The notes beneath the pieces were generated by a model. It was given only the letters and a program-made list of their open reading frames with translations. It was not told the origin of the DNA and did no database searches. The translations under genes were made by a program, and so were the position numbers. 64,000 bases of DNA from positions 558,001 through 622,000 of the forward strand of contig NZ_JANHLD010000003.1 of assembly GCF_028682455.1 (NCBI RefSeq). Direction: 5' to 3'. Each line of letters opens with the position of its first letter. The stretch's first letter is position 1. Positions 1 to 11,637 of this stretch are shown here, in pieces. Source of the stretch: Pseudomonas putida. GTDB taxonomy: Bacteria > Pseudomonadota > Gammaproteobacteria > Pseudomonadales > Pseudomonadaceae.

Positions 1-1
1 C

Positions 2-679
2 AGCTTTGCCATGGCTCAGCAGGACGTGCGCTACTACCTCAACGGCATGCTGCTGGAAGTCTCCACTGACACCCTGCGCGCCGTGGCGACCGACGGTCAC
101 CGCTTGGCCATGTGCTCGATGCGTGCCGACATTGGCCAGGCCGATCGCCATCAGGTCATCGTGCCACGCAAGGGCATCCTGGAGCTGGCGCGCTTGCTCA
201 CCGAGCCCGATGGCATGGTCAGCATCGTCCTGGGCCAGCATCACATTCGTGCCACTACCGGAGAGTTCACCTTCACCTCCAAGCTGGTCGATGGCAAGTT
301 CCCGGATTACGAGCGCGTGCTTCCTAAAGGCGGCGACAAACTGGTTGTCGGCGATCGTCAGGCGCTGCGTGAGGCGTTCAGCCGTACTGCCATCCTGTCC
401 AACGAGAAGTACCGCGGTATCCGCCTGCAACTGGCCAACGGCCAGCTGAAGATCCAGGCGAACAACCCCGAGCAGGAAGAAGCGGAAGAAGAAATCAGCG
501 TCGACTACAACGGTAGCTCGCTGGAAATCGGCTTCAACGTCAGCTACCTGCTGGACGTACTGGGTGTGATGACTACTGAGCAAGTTCGCCTGATCTTGTC
601 GGATTCCAACAGCAGTGCGCTGCTGCAGGAAGCTGACAACGACGACTCCGCTTACATTGTCATGCCGATGCGTCTGTAA
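2..679 (+). CDS. dnaN: DNA polymerase III beta sliding clamp, C-terminal part (5' end outside window)
   Basis: The gene is open at the window edge; the visible 225 residues are the C-terminal portion of the ring-shaped processivity clamp that tethers Pol III to DNA. The segment around MAQQDVRYYLNGML matches the conserved start of the clamp's central domain, and it ends in the typical C-terminal MPMRL tail, which closes the protein-binding pocket in this family. The full protein is normally about 367 residues, so roughly 140 are missing upstream. recF follows after 19 nt, as expected for the dnaA-dnaN-recF-gyrB operon beside oriC. Identification is secure. Confidence 0.97.
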   Translation, partial: SFAMAQQDVRYYLNGMLLEVSTDTLRAVATDGHRLAMCSMRADIGQADRHQVIVPRKGILELARLLTEPDGMVSIVLGQHHIRATTGEFTFTSKLVDGKFPDYERVLPKGGDKLVVGDRQALREAFSRTAILSNEKYRGIRLQLANGQLKIQANNPEQEEAEEEISVDYNGSSLEIGFNVSYLLDVLGVMTTEQVRLILSDSNSSALLQEADNDDSAYIVMPMRL

Positions 680-698
680 CTTGTCCAGCAGACTCTAG

Positions 699-4224
<3,526 letters not shown>

Positions 4225-4247
4225 TCAGGCTCACATACCCCAAACAC

Positions 4248-4271
4248 AAACCCCGGCCTTTGCCGGGGTTT
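4248..4271 (+). terminator. Rho-independent terminator after gyrB
   Basis: Hairpin AAACCCCGGC / GCCGGGGTTT with a 4-nt loop, placed 23 bp after the gyrB stop. The T-run is short. The A-run on the other side lets it also work for the convergent sigma-54 regulator gene ending at 4285. Confidence 0.85.
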
Positions 4272-4284
4272 GTCGTTTCTGGGG

Positions 4285-5601
4285 TCAAAGTCCGAGTTCA
4301 CGCAAGCGTCGGTACAGGGTGCGTTCACTCAAACCCAGATGCCTTGCCAGTTCACTGCGTGAGCCGTCGAAGTTTTCCAGGGCCTGGGCCAGTTGCCCGA
4401 GGTTGTCCTTGGAGCGTCGTCTACCAAGCGGTTCGGCTCTGCCCTCCTCGCTTCCCAGCTCTGCCGGCAAGTGCTCGGCGCGGATGATGCCGTCATCGGC
4501 AAACAGCCGTGCCCGCTCGAGGATGTTCCGCAGTTCGCGGATGTTGCCGGGAAAGCTGTGCAGGCTGAGCCGCTTCATGGCCTGGCTATCGACCTGCGGC
4601 GCTGCCTTGCCGGCCAGTCGTTGCAGTAGGCTTTCGACCAATAGCGGCAAATCACCCACCCGTTCCCGAAGCGCCGGCAACCGGATGGGAAAGCCGCTGA
4701 TGCGGTAGTAGAGGTCTTCACGGAAGGTGCCGGCGACGGCCATTTCCTTGAGCGGTTTGTGAGTCGCCGAGATCAGGCGGAAGTCCGAGTGGACGGTGCG
4801 CAGGCTGCCTACCGGGCGAAAGCTGCCAGATTCGATCAGGCGCAACAGTTTGACCTGCATGGCCAAGGGCACTTCCCCAATCTCATCGAGGAACAAGGTT
4901 CCGCCATGCGCTGCTTCGGCGAGGCCGATCTTGCGCTGCAGGGCACCAGTGAAGGCACCCTTCTCGTAGCCAAACAGTTCGCTCTCGAACAGTGACTCGG
5001 TCAGGCCGGTGCAGTCGACCACTACCAACGGACCATTGGCCCGCGGGCTACCCAGGTGCAAGGCACGGGCGAAGAGTTCCTTGCCGGTACCGGATTCGCC
5101 CTGCAGGAGTACAGGAATTTGCGCAGGGGCGGCACGTTGTAAGCTGGCCAATGACTCCTGGAACGCCGGCGAGCGCCCTACCAGCCCCTGCTGCTGGGGT
5201 TGGGCCGAGGCCACGGCGATGCTGGTCAATCGCTCGACAAAGGCCACGACCTCGCCCTGCTGGTCGAGGATCGGACGCAGCTCGACATCCACGTGTTCAG
5301 GTCCACGCGGGGTGTGATGTACATGCAGTACGCGTTCCGGCGCGCGGCTCTCCCAGGCTTTGCGCATCGGGCACAGCTCACCGGCCTGGTCGCACGGCAC
5401 GGCATAGTGATGGGATACCCGGTGGCATTTGCCGCCGATTGGGGGCTGGCCGTCTACACCGAACTGGCGTTGATAAGCTGCATTGGCCGCCAGGATGTTG
5501 TAGTCGGTGTCCAGCACGATGGTTGGTTGTACGTCATGCTCAAGATAGGACACCAGCGCCTGGACGGCGGGGTCGGGCACTGCTCGCGAAGAATAGGACA
5601 T
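4285..5601 (-). CDS. fisR: Sigma-54 dependent activator with FisR-type three-cysteine sensor
   Basis: A 438-residue enhancer-binding protein. The N-terminal PAS-like domain (about 1-130) holds Cys59, Cys70 and Cys77; the 11 and 7 residue spacings equal those of the three cysteines of Cupriavidus FisR (53, 64, 71 from memory), which sense sulfane sulfur. The AAA+ domain follows, with Walker A GESGTGKE (about 168), the sigma-54 contact loop GAFTGA (215-220) and Walker B TLFLDE (about 235), then a Fis-type helix-turn-helix ([18 protein letters not shown]). The start at 5601 is the first ATG giving the family architecture; its Shine-Dalgarno is weak. The gene is divergent from persulfide dioxygenase and sulfide oxidase genes, the known FisR targets. 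The symbol is inferred from cysteines plus context. Confidence 0.85.
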   Translation of the reverse strand: MSYSSRAVPDPAVQALVSYLEHDVQPTIVLDTDYNILAANAAYQRQFGVDGQPPIGGKCHRVSHHYAVPCDQAGELCPMRKAWESRAPERVLHVHHTPRGPEHVDVELRPILDQQGEVVAFVERLTSIAVASAQPQQQGLVGRSPAFQESLASLQRAAPAQIPVLLQGESGTGKELFARALHLGSPRANGPLVVVDCTGLTESLFESELFGYEKGAFTGALQRKIGLAEAAHGGTLFLDEIGEVPLAMQVKLLRLIESGSFRPVGSLRTVHSDFRLISATHKPLKEMAVAGTFREDLYYRISGFPIRLPALRERVGDLPLLVESLLQRLAGKAAPQVDSQAMKRLSLHSFPGNIRELRNILERARLFADDGIIRAEHLPAELGSEEGRAEPLGRRRSKDNLGQLAQALENFDGSRSELARHLGLSERTLYRRLRELGL

Positions 5602-5648
5602 AAGGCACCAGGAAAAGCACTCAAGCAGCTTAACTGAAGGCGGGAGGG

Positions 5649-5705
5649 ACTGCCAAAAACTGCCAGGGACTGCCATGACCTGACAGACACAACGGCAGTT
5701 TGCCA
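5649..5705. promoter_or_regulatory. Probable FisR enhancer: three phased ACTGCCA repeats plus inverted copy
   Basis: ACTGCCA occurs at 5649, 5659 and 5669, spaced exactly 10 bp (one helical turn), followed by an inverted GGCAGT at 5694-5699 and a TTGCCA at 5700. The block lies about 100-150 bp upstream of the predicted transcription start of the dioxygenase gene, the usual distance for enhancers of sigma-54 activators, and 48 bp upstream of the fisR start. I infer this is where the regulator binds and may control itself. Confidence 0.65.
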
Positions 5706-5769
5706 TGGGCCAACCCATGAGGCCCCCATGAAAGCGGCGTCCAAGTGCTGCCCAGGCGCAGATTATTGG

Positions 5770-5785
5770 TGGCACATATCTTGAT
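5770..5785 (+). promoter_or_regulatory. Sigma-54 (-24/-12) promoter of the sulfide-oxidation operon
   Basis: TGGCACATATCTTGAT matches the consensus TGGCAC-N5-TTGCW, with the -24 GG exactly 10 bp from the -12 G. The only departure is GA in place of GC at -12. It lies 64 bp before the dioxygenase start, and a sigma-54 activator is encoded next door, so the assignment is well supported by context. Confidence 0.75.
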
Positions 5786-5849
5786 GACAGCTTGGCCAAT
5801 GCCCGAAGAAGGCTCGAAGCCATGGCACCTGGAAATCTGGAGAGCGGTA

Positions 5850-6734
5850 ATGATCATCGGCGGCAATTTGTATGTGGAAGCGTTGTTCGACAGCGCGACC
5901 TCGACCATCAGCTATCTGCTGATGGATCGTGGCAGCGGCCACTGTGCGTTGATAGACAGCGTACTGGACTACGACCCCAAGTCCGGCCGAACCAACACCG
6001 AGTCGGCCGACAAACTGATTGCCCGGGTGAAGGCGCTCGGAGGCCAGGTGCAGTGGATCCTGGAAACCCACGTTCATGCCGACCATCTCTCGGCGGCGGC
6101 ATATCTCAAGCAGACACTGGGTGGCCAGGTTGCCATCGGCAACCAGATCACTCAGGTCCAGAAGGTGTTTGGCGCCCTCTTCAATGCCGATTCCAGCTTT
6201 GCCCGCGACGGCAGCCAGTTCGATGTGTTGTTCGAGGATGACCAGGCGTTTGCCATCGGCAGCGTGCGCGCCCGCGCACTGCACACCCCGGGTCATACAC
6301 CGGCATGCATGACCTATGTGGTGGAGATCGACGGGCACTGCATCGCCTTTGTCGGCGATACCCTGTTCATGCCGGACTACGGCACCGCGCGCTGCGATTT
6401 TCCCGGTGCCAGTGCCCGCACCCTGTATCGCTCGATCCGGCGCATCCTCGCCCTGCCCGCGGATACACGGCTGTTCATGTGCCATGACTACCTGCCCGGT
6501 GGTCGCGAACTGCGCTACATGACCACTGTGGCCGAACAACGCGCCAGCAATATACATGTGCGCGAAGGCATCAGCGAAGACAGTTTCGTGGCCATGCGCG
6601 AAGCCCGCGATGCCACCCTCGACATGCCGGTACTGATCTTGCCGTCTGTCCAGATCAACATGCGCAGCGGCCAGTTGCCAGAGCCCGAGGACAACGGCGT
6701 GCGCTACTTGAAGATCCCGCTCAACGCACTTTGA
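5850..6734 (+). CDS. Persulfide dioxygenase (metallo-beta-lactamase fold)
   Basis: A 294-residue non-heme iron dioxygenase of the ETHE1/PDO2 type, which oxidises glutathione persulfide to sulfite. The metal motif THVHADH is at residues 73-79; His149 in TPGHTP and Asp170 in VGDTLF complete the usual iron site, and CHDYLP (211-216) follows. The start at 5850 was preferred over 5745 because it lies downstream of the sigma-54 promoter and follows GGAGAGCGGTA. It leads an operon with sulfide:quinone oxidoreductase, so persulfide made by that enzyme is consumed here. It appears orthologous to the P. putida PDO2-type enzyme (from memory). Confidence 0.9.
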   Translation: MIIGGNLYVEALFDSATSTISYLLMDRGSGHCALIDSVLDYDPKSGRTNTESADKLIARVKALGGQVQWILETHVHADHLSAAAYLKQTLGGQVAIGNQITQVQKVFGALFNADSSFARDGSQFDVLFEDDQAFAIGSVRARALHTPGHTPACMTYVVEIDGHCIAFVGDTLFMPDYGTARCDFPGASARTLYRSIRRILALPADTRLFMCHDYLPGGRELRYMTTVAEQRASNIHVREGISEDSFVAMREARDATLDMPVLILPSVQINMRSGQLPEPEDNGVRYLKIPLNAL

Positions 6735-6772
6735 GCAAAGCCCCATAATTATTATTAAAGGAAGACCCTGCC

Positions 6773-8044
6773 ATGCCTGCACACTCACCCTCGCCCAAAG
6801 GCGATCACCACAAGGTCCTGATTGTTGGCGCGGGGGCCGCTGGCATCGCTGCGGCATCCAGCTTGATCTGCCGCGACCCATCGCTGGACATCGCCATCAT
6901 CGATCCGGCCGACACCCATTACTACCAGCCGGGCTGGACCATGGTCGGCGCAGGTATATTCAATGCCCCCAGCACAGCGCGAAGCATGGCCTCGACCATT
7001 CCCTCCGGCGTACGCTGGATCAAGGCCCGTGTCGAAGGCTTCAATCCCCATGCGCAGACCGTAAACCTGGATGACGGCCGCCTGTTGAGCTACGAGCAAC
7101 TGGTGGTGTGTCCTGGGCTGAAGCTGGATTGGAATGCCATCGACGGCTTGAACGAGACCTTGGGTCGCAATGGCGTGACCTCCAACTATCGTTACGACCT
7201 GGCGCCTTATACCTGGCAGCTGGTGCAGAACCTGCGCGAGGGGCGTGCGTTGTTCAGCCAACCGCCCATGCCGATCAAATGCGCCGGCGCACCGCAAAAG
7301 GCGCTCTACCTCTCCTGCGACTACTGGCTGCGCAATGGTCGCCTTGGCAACATCCAGGCGCAGTTCTTCAATGCCGGTGCGGTGCTGTTTGGCGTGGCGG
7401 ACTATGTGCCGGCGCTGATGGAGTACATCGACAAGTACGCTGTAGACCTGCAGTACGCCCACCGATTGGTCGCGGTCGATGGCCCAGGCAAGCAGGCCAC
7501 CTTCATTCGCACCCTGCCCGATGGCAGCAGCGAAACCTGTGTGCAGCCGTTCGACATGCTGCATGTGGTACCGCCGCAAGTCGCCCCCGACTTCATCCGC
7601 GACAGCCCCTTGGCTGATGCGGGCGGCTGGATCGATGTCGATCCGGCAACCCTGCGTCATCGCAAATTCTCCAACATCCATGCCCTGGGCGACGGGGTGA
7701 ACACCACCAACGCCAAGACTGCCGCAGCCGCGCGCAAGCAGGCGCCGGTGGTGGCCAACAATGTGTTGGTCGCCCTTGGCCGCTTGCCGAATCTTGCGCA
7801 TTACGACGGCTATGGCTCATGCCCGTTGACCGTCGAGCGCGGCAAGATCGTACTGGCCGAGTTCACCTATGGCGGCAAGGTTGCGCCAAGCTTTCCGCGT
7901 TGGCTGCTGGATGGCCGTCGCCCGACGCGCCTGGCCTGGTTGCTCAAGGCGCAGATCCTGCCGCCCCTGTACTGGCGCTGCATGCTCAAGGGACGTGAGT
8001 GGCTGGCCAAGCCGCAGCCGGCACCGGTCGAGGTTCGGCAGTGA
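6773..8044 (+). CDS. sqr: Sulfide:quinone oxidoreductase (type II, FAD)
   Basis: A 423-residue flavoprotein oxidising H2S to sulfane sulfur and passing electrons to quinone at the membrane. The FAD-binding GAGAAG is at residues 19-24. The probable redox pair is Cys170 (IKCAGAPQK) and Cys350 (YGSCPL); the 180-residue spacing is nearly that of the human enzyme's active-site cysteines (201 and 379 from memory), and the surrounding segments also resemble it. The family includes many generic FAD/NAD(P) oxidoreductases, but the cysteines and the neighbouring dioxygenase make this call firm. It lies 38 nt after the dioxygenase gene and overlaps the exporter gene. Confidence 0.88.
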   Translation: MPAHSPSPKGDHHKVLIVGAGAAGIAAASSLICRDPSLDIAIIDPADTHYYQPGWTMVGAGIFNAPSTARSMASTIPSGVRWIKARVEGFNPHAQTVNLDDGRLLSYEQLVVCPGLKLDWNAIDGLNETLGRNGVTSNYRYDLAPYTWQLVQNLREGRALFSQPPMPIKCAGAPQKALYLSCDYWLRNGRLGNIQAQFFNAGAVLFGVADYVPALMEYIDKYAVDLQYAHRLVAVDGPGKQATFIRTLPDGSSETCVQPFDMLHVVPPQVAPDFIRDSPLADAGGWIDVDPATLRHRKFSNIHALGDGVNTTNAKTAAAARKQAPVVANNVLVALGRLPNLAHYDGYGSCPLTVERGKIVLAEFTYGGKVAPSFPRWLLDGRRPTRLAWLLKAQILPPLYWRCMLKGREWLAKPQPAPVEVRQ

Positions 8045-8859
8045 TCGAACAGTCTTTTTTCGCGACAGGATTGGGGGCAATCATTGGGGCTGTGCTGGCA
8101 TTGACCGGGGCCGGAGGCGGCATCCTGGCCGTGCCGTTGTTGGTCTTCGGTCTTGGTTTGTCGATGGTCGAGGCGGCGCCGGTGGGCTTGTTGGCGGTCG
8201 GTATGGCAGCGATGGTCGGTGCGGTGCTGGGACTGCGCCAGGGGGTGGTGCGTTATCGGGCGGCGGCGTTTGTCGCGCTGATCGGCATCGTCGCCGCACC
8301 GTTCGGCTTGATGCTGGCGCACCGATTGCCGAACGCGCCCTTGGCGCTGGCCTTCGCGGCTGTGCTGGTATACGCCTGCGGTCGCATGCTGCTCAAGGCC
8401 CGTCGCGAGCTGCGCGGTGAGCCGCCCTTGGGAGAGCGCAGCCTGATGCCCTGTGTGCTCAACCCCTTGCAGGGGCGTTTGCGCTGGACATTGCCCTGCG
8501 CCCGGGCGCTGGCGTTCACCGGATTGTTGTCGGGGCTGCTTTCCGGCTTGCTGGGCGTGGGTGGCGGCTTTGTGATCGTGCCGGCCCTGAGTCGCTACAC
8601 CAACTTGCCAATGAAAAGCATCGTCGCCACCTCGCTGGCGGTGATTGCCCTGGTATCCACTGGCAGCGTGGTGAGCGCCAGCATCGGCGGGGTGATGCAT
8701 TGGGCCGTGGGGGCGCCCTTTGCCATCGGTGCGGTGCTGGGTCTGCTGGCCGCTCGTCCATTGGCCAGCCACCTGGCCGGGCCACGCCTGCAGCAACTGT
8801 TCGCGGCGGTCGGCATCGGCGCTGCCGTGTTGCTGGCGGTGAAAGCCCTGGGCAATTGA
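8041..8859 (+). CDS. TauE/SafE family membrane protein, probable sulfite/sulfur-compound exporter
   Basis: A 272-residue integral membrane protein with the TauE/SafE pattern: two similar halves of hydrophobic helices, each beginning with a G-rich GTGGG-like motif (ALTGAGGGILAVPLL near residue 20; LLGVGGGFVIVPALS near residue 170). The start is GTG at 8041, overlapping the TGA of the preceding gene, which implies translational coupling. Because the preceding enzymes yield sulfite, I infer that it exports sulfite or a related anion. The substrate cannot be read from sequence. Confidence 0.8.
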   Translation: MIEQSFFATGLGAIIGAVLALTGAGGGILAVPLLVFGLGLSMVEAAPVGLLAVGMAAMVGAVLGLRQGVVRYRAAAFVALIGIVAAPFGLMLAHRLPNAPLALAFAAVLVYACGRMLLKARRELRGEPPLGERSLMPCVLNPLQGRLRWTLPCARALAFTGLLSGLLSGLLGVGGGFVIVPALSRYTNLPMKSIVATSLAVIALVSTGSVVSASIGGVMHWAVGAPFAIGAVLGLLAARPLASHLAGPRLQQLFAAVGIGAAVLLAVKALGN

Positions 8860-8862
8860 GCC

Positions 8863-9750
8863 TTACTCCGCAAGCAAGGTGCCCTGCTCTTCGGCGCACA
8901 GCGCCAGAAGGAAATCCCACACCACCCGCAGGCGGACGGACTTGTGCAGTTCGCGGCGGGTGCAGATCCAGTAGCTGCGCTGGATAGTCTCGCTGGGCAG
9001 CACGCGCACCAGCGCCGGGTCATGTCGAGCCATGTAGTTGGGCAGCACGGCGATCCCCAGCCCGGCCCTTGCGGCCTGTTGCTGGGCAATCACGCTGGTG
9101 CTGCGAAACACCACATTCGGCGCTCGGCAGAAGCTGTTGAGAAACAGCAGCTCCTGGCTGAACAGCAGGTCGTCGACGTAGCCGATCCAGCAGTGCTTGG
9201 CCAGGTCCTCGCGGTGCTCGAGCGCTGGCGCCTTGGCCAGGTAGTCGGGGCTGGCGTACAGCGCCAGCCGGTAATCGGTGAGCTTTCGAGTGATCAACAG
9301 GTCGGCGTTGGGCCGCTCCAGGTGGATGCTGATTTCTGCCTCGCGGTTGAGGATGCTGACAAAGCGCGGCACCGCGACCAGTTCCACCTCCAGCCCCGGA
9401 TAGCGCTCGAACAGGCTACCCATGCGCGGGGTGAAGAACATGATGCCGATGCCTTCGGTGACGCCGAGGCGGATCTTGCCCAGCGGTGTGATGGCCTGGG
9501 TGATTTCTTCCTGCGCCAGCAATGCGACGTTTTCCATGGCTTCGGCGTGCTTGAGCAGGGCTTGCCCGGATGGCGTCAGTTCGTAGCCCTGGGCGTGCTG
9601 GACGAAAAGTGCAGTGCCCAGGCTTTGCTCGATATTGTCGATATGCCGGGCCACGGTGCTGTGGGTGGTGTTGAGGCGCTTGGCGGCGGTCAGCAGGCGG
9701 CCGCTACGCTGCAACTCGAGAAAAAACCGCAGATCATTCCAGTCGAACAT
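8863..9750 (-). CDS. LysR-type transcriptional regulator
   Basis: A 295-residue LTTR with an N-terminal winged helix (residues 1-60, including THSTVARHIDNIEQSLGTALF) and a periplasmic-binding-like effector domain behind it. It is divergent from the GMC oxidoreductase and transporter genes, which are its likely targets. Its stop is only 3 nt from the stop of the convergent exporter gene, with no terminator between. The ligand is unknown; by context it could be the alcohol or acid handled by the neighbouring genes. Confidence 0.85.
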   Translation of the reverse strand: MFDWNDLRFFLELQRSGRLLTAAKRLNTTHSTVARHIDNIEQSLGTALFVQHAQGYELTPSGQALLKHAEAMENVALLAQEEITQAITPLGKIRLGVTEGIGIMFFTPRMGSLFERYPGLEVELVAVPRFVSILNREAEISIHLERPNADLLITRKLTDYRLALYASPDYLAKAPALEHREDLAKHCWIGYVDDLLFSQELLFLNSFCRAPNVVFRSTSVIAQQQAARAGLGIAVLPNYMARHDPALVRVLPSETIQRSYWICTRRELHKSVRLRVVWDFLLALCAEEQGTLLAE

Positions 9751-9760
9751 GCTTTTCCTT

Positions 9761-9788
9761 GTGAATCAGTTGTTCACGAACGTTGTTC
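9761..9788. promoter_or_regulatory. Palindromic operator-like block between LysR gene and GMC oxidoreductase gene
   Basis: GTGAA-N7-TTCAC at 9761-9777 runs directly into GTTC-AC-GAAC (9772-9781) and GAAC-GTT-GTTC (9778-9788), an alternating series of GAA(C)/GTTC arms, 10-40 bp upstream of the regulator start. Interrupted inverted repeats in a divergent LysR intergenic region are typical regulator binding sites. The exact T-N11-A spacing is not met, so the assignment is tentative. Confidence 0.5.
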
Positions 9789-9887
9789 TAAAACGCACAG
9801 CACATGAGTGAAATCTAACGTTTTCATCTCGAAATTAATCAATAACATGGACGGGGACAAGAATAATAATCAGGCGCGAGGTTGCCC

Positions 9888-11537
9888 ATGCCATCAGCCG
9901 ATCCTGTCTACGACTATGTGGTCGTGGGTGCCGGCCCAGCCGGATGCCTGCTGGCCAATCGTTTGTCCGCCAACCCGGGCTGCCGGGTGCTGCTGCTTGA
10001 AGCGGGCGGTCGCGACAACTATCCCTGGATTCACATTCCGGTGGGTTACCTCTACTGCATTGGTAATCCCCGCACCGACTGGTGCTTCAAGACCGAAGCC
10101 CAGCCAGGCCTCAACGGGCGCGCCCTGGGATATCCACGGGGCAAGGTGCTCGGAGGCTGCTCCTCGATCAACGGCATGATCTACATGCGTGGCCAGGCCG
10201 GCGATTACGATCGCTGGGCCGAGCAAGGAAACGCCGGTTGGGCCTGGAAAGATGTGCTGCCCTTGTTCAAGGCCAGCGAAAACCACTTTGGCGGCGCCAG
10301 TGAGATACACGGCAACGAAGGTGAGTGGCGGGTCGAACAGCAACGTTACTCCTGGGCGATTCTCGATGCCTTCCGCGATGCCGCTGCGCAAAGCGGCATC
10401 GAGACCGTCACCGACTTCAATGGTGGCGATAATCAGGGCTGTGGATACTTTCAGGTCAACCAGCGTTCCGGCATTCGCTGGAACTCGGCCAAGGCCTTCT
10501 TGCGGCCTGTGCTCAAGCGCCCCAACCTGACCGTGCTGACCGATGTGTTGGTGGATCAGGTAGTCCTCGACAACGGCCGCGCGTCGGCGGTGCGGGCACG
10601 CTGGCAAGGCAGCTGGCAGCAGTTCAGCGCCCGCCGCGAGATCATCCTGTGCGCAGGTTCGGTAGGCTCGCCCGGTATCCTGCAGCGCTCGGGTATCGGC
10701 CCGCGTGGCCTGCTGGAGAGCGTGGGCATTGCAGTGCGTCACGAGCTGCCCGGGGTCGGCGGCAACTTGCAGGATCACCTGCAGCTGCGCCTGATCTATC
10801 AGGTGAGCCAGGCGCGTACCCTCAATCAGGTCGCAAACAGCACATGGGGCAAGCTGGGCATGGGGCTGCGCTATTTGTATGACCGCAGCGGTCCGTTGGC
10901 CATGGCACCGAGCCAACTCGGTGCCTTTGTGCGTTCTGGACCTGAGCAGGCGTCAGCCAACCTGCAGTATCATGTCCAGCCGCTGTCGCTGGAGCGCTTC
11001 GGCGAGCCGCTGCACCGCTTTGCGGCTTTTACTGCCTCTGTGTGCAACCTGCGCCCGGCCAGCCGTGGGCGTATCGATATCCGCTCGGCCAACCCGGACG
11101 ATGCCCCGCTGATCGACCCCAACTACCTGAGTGACCCTGAAGACCTGCGCGTAGCTGCCCAGGCGATTCGCATCACCCGCAAGATCGTCCAGGCCCCTGC
11201 CCTGGCGGCGTTCAGACCCAAGGAGTATTTGCCAGGACCGGATCTGAACAGCGAAGAACAACTGCACGAAGCCGCGGGCCAGATCGGCACAACAATCTTC
11301 CATCCGGTGGGCACTTGCCGGATGGGCAATGGGCCGCTGGATGTGGTCGATGACCAGCTGCGCGTGCATGGCGTGCCGGGGCTGCGCATCGCCGACGCCT
11401 CGATCATGCCGCAGATTGTCTCCGGCAATACCTGCTCACCCACCTTGATGATCGCCGAGAAGGCGGCGCAACTGATTGCACGGGGGAAGTTATCCACAAC
11501 CCGGATCGACGAAGAAACCGCAATACCGACGCCCTGA
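9888..11537 (+). CDS. GMC family FAD-dependent oxidoreductase (choline dehydrogenase-like)
   Basis: A 549-residue GMC flavoenzyme oxidising an alcohol with FAD. The FAD-binding VVGAGPAGCLLANRLS is close to the N-terminus, GMC signature 1 (GKVLGGCSSINGMIYMRG) near residue 88, signature 2 (GSVGSPGILQRSGIGP) near residue 260, and the C-terminal catalytic region HPVGTCRMG followed by SGNTCSPTLMIAEKAA. The ATG at 9888 was chosen over a TTG at 9882 because GAGG lies at proper spacing. Annotation as choline dehydrogenase would be over-specific: no betaine aldehyde dehydrogenase is adjacent. It is probably co-transcribed with the following transporter (100-nt gap). Confidence 0.85.
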   Translation: MPSADPVYDYVVVGAGPAGCLLANRLSANPGCRVLLLEAGGRDNYPWIHIPVGYLYCIGNPRTDWCFKTEAQPGLNGRALGYPRGKVLGGCSSINGMIYMRGQAGDYDRWAEQGNAGWAWKDVLPLFKASENHFGGASEIHGNEGEWRVEQQRYSWAILDAFRDAAAQSGIETVTDFNGGDNQGCGYFQVNQRSGIRWNSAKAFLRPVLKRPNLTVLTDVLVDQVVLDNGRASAVRARWQGSWQQFSARREIILCAGSVGSPGILQRSGIGPRGLLESVGIAVRHELPGVGGNLQDHLQLRLIYQVSQARTLNQVANSTWGKLGMGLRYLYDRSGPLAMAPSQLGAFVRSGPEQASANLQYHVQPLSLERFGEPLHRFAAFTASVCNLRPASRGRIDIRSANPDDAPLIDPNYLSDPEDLRVAAQAIRITRKIVQAPALAAFRPKEYLPGPDLNSEEQLHEAAGQIGTTIFHPVGTCRMGNGPLDVVDDQLRVHGVPGLRIADASIMPQIVSGNTCSPTLMIAEKAAQLIARGKLSTTRIDEETAIPTP

Positions 11538-11637
11538 CCAGGGTGCGTGGCAACAACGACGCCGGACGCGGTCTGCCGGTGTCGACAGTGGAACAACAAG
11601 AATAATCACTGGGGCCTTCTGGCCGAGGACAGCAACG

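Noticed and set aside
5281-5300. ATCCACGTGTTCA resembling a third parS
   Set aside because: Only one half matches; the palindrome is broken in the other arm.
10441-10450. TGTGGATAC and similar near-matches to DnaA boxes (also TGTGGATAT near 52131)
   Set aside because: One mismatch from the consensus; only perfect 9-mers were counted to keep the enrichment argument clean.
9888-11537. Naming the GMC enzyme choline dehydrogenase (betA)
   Set aside because: GMC signatures are shared by many alcohol oxidases, and no betB or betI is adjacent.
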